A stretch of 64,000 nucleotides of DNA from Liolophura sinensis. Lineage: Eukaryota > Mollusca > Polyplacophora > Chitonida > Chitonidae. The number at the start of each line of letters is the position of its first letter. Positions within the stretch are counted from its first letter, which is position 1. The position numbers and the translations under genes are program-made. The stretch lies in NCBI RefSeq assembly GCF_032854445.1, contig NC_088295.1, positions 71,948,028 to 72,012,027 of the forward strand, given 5' to 3'. Shown one piece after another: positions 51,201 to 60,984 of this stretch. Below the pieces are notes generated by a model. That model saw nothing but the letters and a program-made list of their open reading frames with translations, ran no database searches and was not told the origin of the DNA.

Positions 51201-54200
51201 ACAGAATCGATGCTGATTGGCTGATAGAGGAGATGGGCATTTCAGGTTAAACCCTAAAACTTTGGTCAAGGTTGAAAAAACCTGCCATTTCTAAAATTAA
51301 GTCGAGGCTAAGCATAACCTGAACCTGCCCATCCCTCACACCAGCCAATCAGAATTGATTCTGTATCCCGTTAACAACATCTTACCCATGCACATGCAAT
51401 ATATGGTGAATTTGACAAAAGTTTTGTTTTTAAGAAGCACTTAATGTTGGACTTAAACAAAAATACAGTGACTTAAAATTTAACTGAAATTTATTAATTT
51501 TGTGAAACTGGGTCCAAATTTTCATTTTTAAAAACACCATAGCGCAGTGAAGTCAGGATTTCTTAATGTATAAAAGAAAGCAATTTTTGTAGGGTAGAGC
51601 TGTGGCATTTTGAGAACAGCAAAGTATAAAACAATGTTCCCTATTAGTGAATGTAAGAGTGCAGGCCTGTAGCGTGAAAGCGAAACACGCAAGAAAGATT
51701 AGAACAAATGTCAAATGTAGTGGAGGGTGTAATATTCCAGAGAAGACTTTGCAGCTGGTTTATTTGGTGTGGTATGTTGGAATCATTTTTGATCAGTGGT
51801 ATTTAATTTGTCAATGATTGATACAGATCTAAAAAGACTTCGTTTGTATACACAGTATATACGCATGTTTGAGAGTACATGCATATATTTTTATCCACAT
51901 GAATTAACCAATTTGAGTGAGAATTTATTTATTTTTATTTTTCTTTTCCCTTTTCATGTTCTGAAACAAAAGTACAGTGTGATAAACATGTGATATTAAT
52001 ATGTACTGCTGTGTGTGTTTTTGTTTGACTGCATTTCACTAACAACTTTAACTTCAAAGACTGAATAAGTTTTTACCTGTTTTAGACACATGGCATTTTC
52101 ACTAACTCTTTTTATAAGATAGATGTAGTTTTCCCTTGAGTAAAATCTGTACTCATAGATAATACTTGAGTGTTTTTCTTGATTCAGACTTTGTTAAACC
52201 CACTATTAACAGTTCTATGTATATTATTCACAAAATAGAGATTTGTCAAGTTGTGTCAGTAATGCTGTAATGCTTCACATGTAGTTCCCCAGGCTTTGAT
52301 GTCTTGAAGATGCGTTGGTGATTTTGACTGTTCAACACTAGTAGTCTTTATGTATCTTTTAGTAGTGGCTTTGTGTGTCTTTTAACATTTAATGTCATAG
52401 AGAGTTGATTTTTCACCTACTTGTAGTGCTCTCTGTCATTCGACCCTGGAATAGTGCCAGATGGTCAGTTTCTGCTTTAACATGTGTTGTGTTTGTTACA
52501 GATCTATGGATAGACCCAGTAGTCGAGAATCCAGCAAAGGTAAAGTGGACATTAGCTCTAGTAGTGTACTCTTACGAATTCCTACTAAGTATAAAGATGG
52601 CTATTGACCTTACGGTGGTATAAATGATGACCATTTCCCACCTATATGTTGCTCCCAAGGTGTGTAAAAACATCTTTGCCTGTGCACTACCTCTTTGCCT
52701 TATGAGCATAACTATAGAGAAACTGTGACGTCTTGTGAAAACAGTTAGACCGGCTTATTTAAGTTGGGTTATGGTCCCTGTTGAATGTAAGGCTAGAACC
52801 ACACAAGTAAACATATTGACAAGCTTTTGCTTTTAGGGTGATTTGTTAGCATCATTGTGTGTTGTTTTTTTAACCAGAATATCAGAACTAATCAATAGTA
52901 TACATGTATTTCTGGGTAGAGGCATGGAAGTTTAGGGTAAAGGATGAAGTGATTTCAGCTTGTTTCAATACAAATCCAGGGTGTTCCAGGGATATGGGGA
53001 GATGGCTCGAGGATATTTGGCCCAGGAACGCGGTGTTGTTGTTCATTTTTGTTCTTAGTGAATTTGTAATCTGTTCATAGAACCACCCAAAGAGAGACCA
53101 AAGTTGCAATTAGCACCACGCACGAAGCCTGTGGAACCAGCAAATCCACAGGCAACGTCGTCTATATTTGGAGGGGCAAAACCCGTGGACACAGCATCCC
53201 GTGAGCGGGAGATTGAAGAACGTCTGCAGCGCGAGAGGCAGGATGAGTTACGCCGCAAAGTAGAGGAGGAGAAGGAAAATCGTGAAGGGGATTACAGGAA
53301 AGACTGGTGAGATTTTATGACAGTAGGTGGGGTATCACCACACAATTAAACATACATGTCTGACAGTCACCTTGACATACAAGGCGTGGGTTTTTTCCCG
53401 GCCTTGGGCAGGGAATTTTTTATGGGCCTCCCTGGCTTGTACTGTTCTGGAATCCTTAGTGGTAATAAGGGGTTAACAAATGTTGGTAGGGTGTAGCTGT
53501 TTTGGGGCTTACATAAAGTTTGTGTGAAATCATTTTGCTAGCCGTGCTAGCTAGCACCTTTAGCATGATCTGGGGATGAAAATCTGTGTCATGTGCGGAA
53601 ATATTCATCGATTACAAGCAGATGTCAAATTCTCTTGGTTTTGTCCTCACGCAGTGATTTCTTCCACCCAAGAAACTTACCACCATTATTTAAATAAAAG
53701 AAATTCTGGATTACGACATTACACAAATATTATATGTTCTTAGGTGTGTAACAATGGTAAGCATCTATAAAAATGTCTACCCTCCATGACCATAAATGTT
53801 GTCCATGACTATCTTGCCCAGTTTTCCTCATTCTGAAAGTTCTATTGATTTTAGAAACGTGTTTCAGGGTTTGCATGGAACATGGGATGATGTTCTACTT
53901 GAAAACTGTAGAGTTGATCACCAAAAATAATATTTTGTGACATTTATTTGCCTCTAAAAATGAACTTTCATGGACAAAATTTTAGGTTATTTAGGGTATA
54001 TGTCAGGTCAAGGTGTTCCATCAATGACAGGGCAGATTGTGTCTGGTAATGTTCCATCTGTTAACAGTTGTGTGTATATCTCTGTGTGTTTCTAGGTCAC
54101 AGAGTTCGTCTCGAACGCGGCGTGACAGCGGGCGTTCGTCAGATGGAGGCACGGGCAGGGAACGTCGACTCAGCAGCAGTGGGTCAGGAAAAGGTATTCG

Positions 54201-57200
54201 TCCAGGTAAAGTCCAGTTGTGACTTGCCCTGACTCCGCTTTCTTTTCTCTCAGTTATTTTAGTTTTCTGATCTTACTTTTTAGTTCTCACAGGGCTGTTT
54301 TCTGCAGACGATGACGATTCCACAATGACGTTTCCATGACGATACCATCATGTAGGTTTAACTAGAGAGTAACATCAGGGCAAAGGTTAAAGCTGCTTAG
54401 TGAAACAGCCCTGCATGTTTATTATTATGTTTTCTTTAGTTTGGCTCTTCTTACTAACTTGTTACTGTTTTGTTTTATATATAGAAATTTGGAAAATTTA
54501 AGCATCATTTTGAATTGTTGTATTGTGCATTTTCGGTTGCTTGTTTACTTTTGTTTTTAATAATTATCTTTCATTCTATATCTGCTTGACCTTTTTCTTT
54601 GCTTAAAGCTGTCTGATTCATTATTGGGTTAATGAAGAAGTTAAGCTAACAAGATCATTTTATGTTGCTTGGTGTAGCCTGGAAAATGCGAATTTTGGGC
54701 CTGGAAATTTGAAATCATCAAGGTGTATGAACAGTGCATTCTGTTTATGTTAAGGTCCCAAAATTTTGTGATCACATTACTTAATGTTTGATTAGGGCTA
54801 TGCCATTGATATTCAAACCCCAAAATTTTCATTAGTTTAATTTTCAGATAATCTGTGAAATACTGTGGAAAGAATGTGAAGTGAAGTGACTAGAAAGTGT
54901 TTTCAATGAAATAAAAAGACATGCTGTATATCCTCTGAACTTAAATTGTACTGTAGTTCAAATGCTAGTTGAACAGACATCACCCAAATACTAGTTGTAC
55001 AGACATCACCCAAATGCTGGTTGCACAGACATCACCCAAGTTCAAGAAGTGGGATATCTTTTAGTAAGTGCCAAATTGGACTTAAATGCCAATCAATTCG
55101 CTGATCAGTCTTATTGATGCATACATGTTTACTCTTGGTGCCTCCATAGCAGCTTTAAGTCAGGATGTTTGTCTGATACCTGCGGACAGAGGTGCTTTAC
55201 TCCAGGTACTGTAGCTCCCCCTCCCCACCCCTCCGCCCAAGTAAAAGGACAATGTTTTGCTCCAAATAGTATTTTGACAGGGGCTGACAGTGCAGTACCG
55301 GACAAAACTGTCTTGTAAATAACATTGTAATCCTGTTCCGACTTTCCAGGCCTGTCATACCAGTGGAAATTTCTTAAGCAAGGCATTAAGCATGAGTGAT
55401 ATAGATAACTGAACATTTTTTGTGACAGTTCCTCCGCCATTGACCTCCACGTCTAATCGAACACGACGAGACAGTGAGATTTCTAACAACTCAGAAGTGT
55501 TTGACGAGGAGAAGACTTCACACAAAGCTCCGGATACTGTCTCCCCGGACACAAGAACATCTCCACACCGGGACGACACAAAAGTTGTCCCTGCGCCACC
55601 ACCTAAAGAAAATATCTGGGAGAAGAGGAAGGTGGAGAAGTCACCGACAAGTCAACAGTCTGAGGCCCCCGCCAATCATCCCCCTCCCAAACAGGCTGAA
55701 GTCAGGCGTACTCCGGTAAGATATTTCACTTCCATCACAGGTTATCTTCACAAATGTTACATTGAAAGGAGAATACTTTAAGGATGTTTTTTTCACAGAA
55801 TTTCTTGTTCCTAAATATGTACACAAATTAATTGATTAATTAAAGGCCTAATATTGTTAAGGAAAGCTGATCTCTGACTTGTATGTTACTGTTCTTTTGG
55901 GGTAGTAATTAACTCTTGGGGTAGTAATTAACCAAAGTAAAGAGTGTTAGCTTACATGTAAATATTTGTTTCAATAAATAAGCATGTCCTAGAGTTTTAC
56001 TTGTTTGAGTAAGTAGCAGTTTTGTTTACTCAGGTGAGAAAAGCTGAGGTGTCAATAGCTTCCCCTCCAACAGAAAACCCCTGGAGAAAGAGGCATTCGG
56101 ATCACGATGGTAGGTGTGATGGTCGCGCAAACTGTTATACTCTCCTCAACACCAGTAAGGTGAATAAGGCTTTGATGTATTACAACAGGCTATTGGCACT
56201 TATCCTATTTGTTGTTACAGGATTGCTCAGGTAATAAGAAGGGAATTATAAGTCTTTCCTGCCTGTCAATTGTCAGTCTTACAAAAGTATGTCCTCAAAC
56301 ACGAGGACATTGTTGTTAATTATTTAGACAGCAAGACTGAAAATGAAGGTGATGGCTTAGCCAGGCCGTTTGTGATTGAGTTAGACTGATAGGTTATACT
56401 GCTTGCTCTGTGTGAACAGATGATGGAGAGCGGCGCTCAGGTCCTTGGGGGAAGCCAGCAGGGCGCGGTGAAGGATCGGAGAGAGGGGGACGCGGTAGTT
56501 TCTCCTCTCGTGGACGAGGGTCGGCCCATAAGTAAGCCACTTTCACTTTCACTTTCTCAGTATTTCTTAGGGATGATTTTTGTGTCGTCTTAATGGTTTT
56601 TTGAAGTGCTGTGCTTAAGATTCATAGGGCCATGCCAGAGCTTTTTGGCAAAAACCCCACATTTCACAATGAAATCAGTTTTTTTTATGTCTATTAAAAA
56701 TAGCTAAAATTATTGCCTTTCAAAAAATAGTGGGCTCTTACCAGTATTATTTGTATCGTTAAACTTAAAATGAGTCATTGGGAAAGTTATAAAGCAGTTC
56801 ACATTTTAAATTTCACGATCTTCATTATTTTGAATAGTAACACATGTACAGGTGAGGTGGATCTTTGTGCTAGATAATTATTTGGCTATTTCGGATTTGC
56901 GCTGATTTTTTGGGGCCAAAAACTGCAGTATAGTCTCTTTGGGCTCATTTGATAGAGTTTTAAAATGAGAGATATATGTTGCATAGTTACGTTGAAATAC
57001 TTCAGAATAGAATATAGTAAAAGGAATACATGTCAATGTATATAATCAAAATGATATATTAAATATGTAGAATATTTGCAAAAGCGATGTTGTATGCAAG
57101 CACAGTCTTTTTGTTCTTCAGGTAGGCCATCATGTTTTCTCCATTCCAGTTAGTCATGCTTACTCTTAGTCATGCACACTAATGTATTTCTATCAATTTC

Positions 57201-57914
57201 CCTTTCAGACCCCAGAGAGAGAAACATGTTCCAAAATCTATAGAAGAGATGCCAAAATATGAAGAAAATGTGAAAAAGGTTAGTGTTTATTACCGTACTG
57301 TGATAATGAAAAACATTGCAGCAGAGATAGAATTGCTGTCTCAGACTGTCATAAAAGGACATCCAGCTTCCAGCTTCCCCATATAATGGGGATCGGGATG
57401 AGTAAGGTGCTCGGCTTGTAAAACAGGAGGCAAGGTTCAAACCCAACCTAGGACAGGGAGTTCATGGAGTAGGTTGGCTTGCTCAGTCATGTGTTTGTTG
57501 TCCGGTAACAATAATCATGTCCTGTGCCACTGGGCTTCCAAAACTGACAGCCAGTGGAGAAGTGAAAAATTCTTGAGTATGGCCTTAAACAACAATGAAG
57601 TAAATGTAACCTACATGTATAAAATTCTGGTTCAAATCCTGTTCCTGCTAACTTTTGTGTGACACTGGTATTTGAGTGGTGTTATACTTTTTTGTGGTGA
57701 TTTTTCTGTTCCTACACAAGTACTAAACCTAAACATCAATTTTAAAGCTTGAAAAGAATTGTTACACAGCAATTGGACTTGAAAACATTTTGTTTTAAAT
57801 ATTTTTTCTGCACTTCTCAAAACGATTTTTGTTTATTTGTTTCAGGATTGGAGTGACAAAAATAAGTTCTCTTTTCTTGGGGAGGATGAAGTTGGTCAGG
57901 AAGAGGACGATTAA
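45264..57914 (+). CDS. EIF4B: eukaryotic translation initiation factor 4B
   Basis: RNA-binding cofactor that stimulates the eIF4A helicase during mRNA recruitment to the 40S subunit. Coding exons: 45264-45285, 46813-46968, 47310-47512, 47981-48088, 48780-48831, 49242-49343, 49759-50148, 50383-50602, 52502-52539, 53081-53306, 54096-54205, 55429-55715, 56034-56109, 56420-56531, 57209-57278, 57846-57914. They total 2241 nt, 746 aa (human 611), all in phase. Landmarks: N-terminal Lys-rich [21 protein letters not shown] about 103-180 with AFLGNL (RNP2) and RGFGYAEF (RNP1); a DRYG-type repeat region about 215-418; [20 protein letters not shown] at 458-477, a hallmark of eIF4B over eIF4H; PAPPPKEN; acidic C-terminus. 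The ATG at 45273 has a better Kozak context (AACATGG) than 45264 and may be the true start (743 aa). The donor after 54193 is an alternative to 54205 (four residues fewer). Confidence 0.94.
46575..46730 (+). repeat. degenerate SINE in eIF4B intron 1
   Basis: Contains CAGTGGTTTATCCTGGGTGC, AAACTGGCCACCATCATC and a tail-like AAAATTCCTCTAGTATGGTG, which parallel the body and tail of the tRNA-derived SINEs. The head was not found. Confidence 0.5.
48222..48545 (+). repeat. tRNA-derived SINE, family B, second copy
   Basis: In an eIF4B intron. Head GGATAGCACAGTTGGTAGAG, body CAACGACTGGTTGACCC and CAGTGAAGCAGCACTAGATA, tail ACTGAAAAATTACAAC. It aligns along its length with the copy at 12981-13333, with point differences and small gaps. 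Confidence 0.8.
49890..50135 (+). repeat. EIF4B: coding minisatellite: DRGYGG repeats of eIF4B
   Basis: Within exon 49759-50148 the codons for D-R-G-Y-G-G are repeated many times. The last block (about 50040-50130) consists of nearly identical 18-bp units GGATATGGTGGTGACCGG. It corresponds to the DRYG region that mediates self-association and eIF3 contact in vertebrate eIF4B. The length is likely to vary between individuals, since 18-bp changes keep the frame. Confidence 0.85.
54950..55045 (+). repeat. three-copy short tandem repeat
   Basis: Three imperfect copies, unit about 30 bp and ending CAGACATCACCCAA, in the eIF4B intron before exon 55429-55715. Confidence 0.75.
57390..57612 (+). repeat. 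tRNA-derived SINE, third variety
   Basis: In the last eIF4B intron. The beginning has a B-box-like GGTTCAAACCCAACC. The end carries AGTGAAAAATTCTTGAGTAT and GGCCTTAAACAACAATGAAG, the tail motif typical of these SINEs, while the body differs from families A and B. Confidence 0.65.
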
Positions 57915-59857
57915 GCATTACATTTTGTGGTGTTATTTCGCGCTCTGTCTGTCCCACTACTAGAGGGGCAGATAACCCCAGCTGTGCGCCATAAGAAAAA
58001 AACCAGCAGAGGTGGTTTATCATCTTTGTAAAGTATTGTTAAAAATTCAAGAGCTGTATTTGATGGGGTTTTATGATCCCTTTAGTTTAAGGCCATGCAC
58101 TGGACAGGTATTCAACATCTGGGATATTCTGGTTAAAATGGAGGATGTCCCTGTCTGTAACTAAGGATTTATTATAAGCTATTTGTGACTGTTCATTTGT
58201 TCCCTCTGTGTGCCGATTTGGCGATGTTAGGCGTGGCAGGTACAAAATCAAGGTAGTCAGTTCCTGTAATAAGAATGCGTATAATCGAGTGCTTGACTGT
58301 GTTATCAAGGCAAGGGAGGTAACTCTGTGTGTCATTCTTCTAGGCTTTCTCTGTCTGTAGTACTTGAAGGGAACTACGTGTACATGTGCAGAGTGGATGT
58401 TGCAGAGGCCTAGTCACAATCATCACAAACCTTTGCACAGTTGTAAATTATGTTAACTTAGGAAGATGATACCACAGATAGGATGGGTGGGGTCCATTGT
58501 AGTTACGGCTTGGCAGACTGGTTTAAAGCAGAATTGTTTGGTATTGTTTTGTGCCAGTGTATGAATACCTTTGTAATTTTTTTTTGCCTCCATGAAGGGT
58601 TCACATCAGGTAACGTCTACTCCTGTCCATCCTTAGCCCTGTCTATTTGGACACTGTTCAAAAACATGTAATTAATTGCCTTCATCAACCGACACCAAAA
58701 ATGTGGATACCTGGTCATAGACTCATTATTGAACAGAAATTCTGAACCATATTATATTAAAGCATTTATTGAAGTGAACATATTTTCCATGTTGGAACAG
58801 ATAGCAGTTGTGTCCCTTTGAGGACCTTTCCAAGTTGACACGTTCACTGTATGGATAGTTTTTTTTGTTGGAAATGCGTAATTATGAGGAGATTTATTGC
58901 TGTACAGGTGAACTCAACTTATAATGGATCATGTTTGTCCTAGTGAATGCTAATATCTAGATCATAATAGACACCTGTTCCAGTAGATGTCTACTAACTG
59001 GACATTTGTCCAGATTAGTACATATTGAGAGTACCTGGAGACGTATTGTTCTTGGTACAGATGTATATTTGGCAGTACTGACTGACAACTGTGTGTAGAA
59101 GTAGTCTCACTCTGTGTTCATAACTCTCTCTCTCTCACTCTCTCTCTCTGTCTTCACCTGTGCTGTCTATTTTTGGATACCTGATCTCTGTAAATAACTT
59201 TGTTGCTCCTCACCTGTAAGGTCATGTGTGTGGGAGTGAGGTCGTTTGGGCAGGTGTGCCACTCAACTCACCTGACACATGCATAAAGACCAGGTGTGTG
59301 AGAAAGGCGATGCCCACACCTGTCATTTTCTTGGGCAGTGGTAATACTGTAAACCTGTCTACCTTTAATAAGTTGATGGCAATTTTTGGGGTAATAGCTT
59401 AATCTTGTTGATTATTGCTTTTTGTAATAATAACTTAAATCATCAATGTCATTAAATCCATGTTAGGACAAATTCTCTGTATATAATAACTATTTTACAT
59501 AAAATTCTGTGACTTTACTGCGGTGTTTGTTTTATTTTATCTCAGTTTGTTCACGTATATATGTATTATGCGGATGAGCCCATTTTCATAAAGCTTTTGT
59601 ATATTTATTTGTTGATTACTTAACACAATACTAATAAATTAACTGCTTATACGGTGGCAATTTAGAATTATCTGTGGAGGAAAGTGGAGTGCCCAGCATA
59701 AACCACTGACTGTTGGCAAGTTACTGATGGACTAACAGATATGCATACCATATTGGTCGAACATAAGTGTTAGTATACGGTTAATAGGCTATTCGCGTTG
59801 TCTTCCTTATAGTTCAGAGAAGATTACTTTGCCTTCTAATAATAATATATGAATCTG

Positions 59858-59998
59858 TACCACATGTGGGAAAGGTCTGCCAGCAGCATATGGATTTTAG
59901 TCGGGCTCTGCCAGGTGCTCTCGCACAATAATGCTGGATGCCATAGTATAAGGGAAATGTATGACGTAAAATGCCGATCAAACAAAAGAAGTATGTGT
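59858..59998 (+). repeat. degenerate SINE family A
   Basis: ACATGTGGGAAAGGTCTGCC, GGGCTCTGCCAGG, ACAATAATGCTGGATGCC and CCGATCAAACAAAAG follow the order of the family A body and tail, with many changes. Confidence 0.65.
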
Positions 59999-60117
59999 GA
60001 AAGTATCAGTTATTCGCCGAAGGATATTGATTTAATATGTACACTCTGGGATCCTCCATCTTTGACTGCCCTTGTGAAAGTGAGAACTTTATGAGGATGC
60101 TGTGGATTTATGTACTT

Positions 60118-60211
60118 GGTTGGTGTTTGAAGTTTTACTCAACAGCATTTTAACTTGTATCCCAGTGGCCAGCATTATGGTGGGAGGAAAACCCACAACC
60201 ATCTGCAGGTG
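60118..60211 (-). repeat. SINE family A fragment, reverse orientation
   Basis: Inverted tail and start of the inverted body (CAGTGGCCAGCATTATGGTG then GGAGGAAAACCCAC). Confidence 0.65.
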
Positions 60212-60847
60212 TGATAATGATATTTATTAAACCCCTATGAAATACATAAATATTCAAAGGCATAAAACTGACTGGTACACTGGCTATGCTCGACATCTGC
60301 ATGATCATGTATCAGAGGTTGCAAGGCCTCCATTGTAGTTCTTCGAGCTTACCTTGACAAAGACAAAGCTTTTCCATAAAGACTTGAAGTCTTTTCCAGT
60401 ACTGAATCTTTGTGCTGGTCTTCTTGTCTTAGGCATCAAATTACTGGAATGATAGTATAAATTGTGATTTATTATTAATCGAGTATTGTAACTGTTGCTT
60501 TCTTAACAGCTGATTGGCGAAGGGTTATTCATAAACCTGACAACCATATATCCTTGAGCATTGTTGAATATATTTGACAATAGACAACAATCAAAGAGGC
60601 TTTAAATAAATGAAATAAATGTTCATCGGCCTTGTACAGTGCCAGACAATAAATTTTCAGATATTGGCGTTGACATGCTAGTTTGATTGTGGAGCATTTT
60701 CACACAACTTAAAAGCCATCTCTTTCTGTTTCCACTTGGTTTACAAATGCGTGCTGTCAGCTGCATCAGGCAAGGGCAACTACTCATACCAAGTTGTTTT
60801 GACCGGTGTTTACTTTCTGGTTGCCTCCCTTAGTTAGATCATATCAG

Positions 60848-60927
60848 CCAATCGCTGTGTCCGTTTTATCATACTACAAACGAAGGCGTCTTATTGGCTT
60901 GTGTCTCAGTTGCGAGCCAATTTTGAA
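60848..60927 (+). promoter_or_regulatory. CCAAT boxes and CHR element upstream of KIF11
   Basis: CCAAT at 60848-60852, its complement ATTGG at 60893-60897, CCAAT at 60917-60921, and directly joined to the last one TTTGAA (60922-60927), the consensus CHR. The start codon is 57 bases further on. NF-Y boxes with a CHR are the standard layout of G2/M genes controlled by the DREAM and MMB complexes, and vertebrate KIF11 is such a gene. The function is inferred from motif order. Confidence 0.6.
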
Positions 60928-60984
60928 AGTCGACCACTTCCCGTTCACCGACAACATTGAATTATCTTTGATTAAATCGTGAAA

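Larger units (their letters stand above)
57915..60984. other. eIF4B 3' UTR and eIF4B-KIF11 intergenic region
   Basis: The likely eIF4B polyadenylation signal is AATAAA at 59633-59638, giving a 3' UTR of about 1.7 kb that contains a (TC)n tract near 59127-59150. Two SINE family A fragments follow (59858-59998 plus, 60118-60211 minus). The KIF11 promoter elements are at 60848-60927. No further gene was recognised. Confidence 0.6.
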
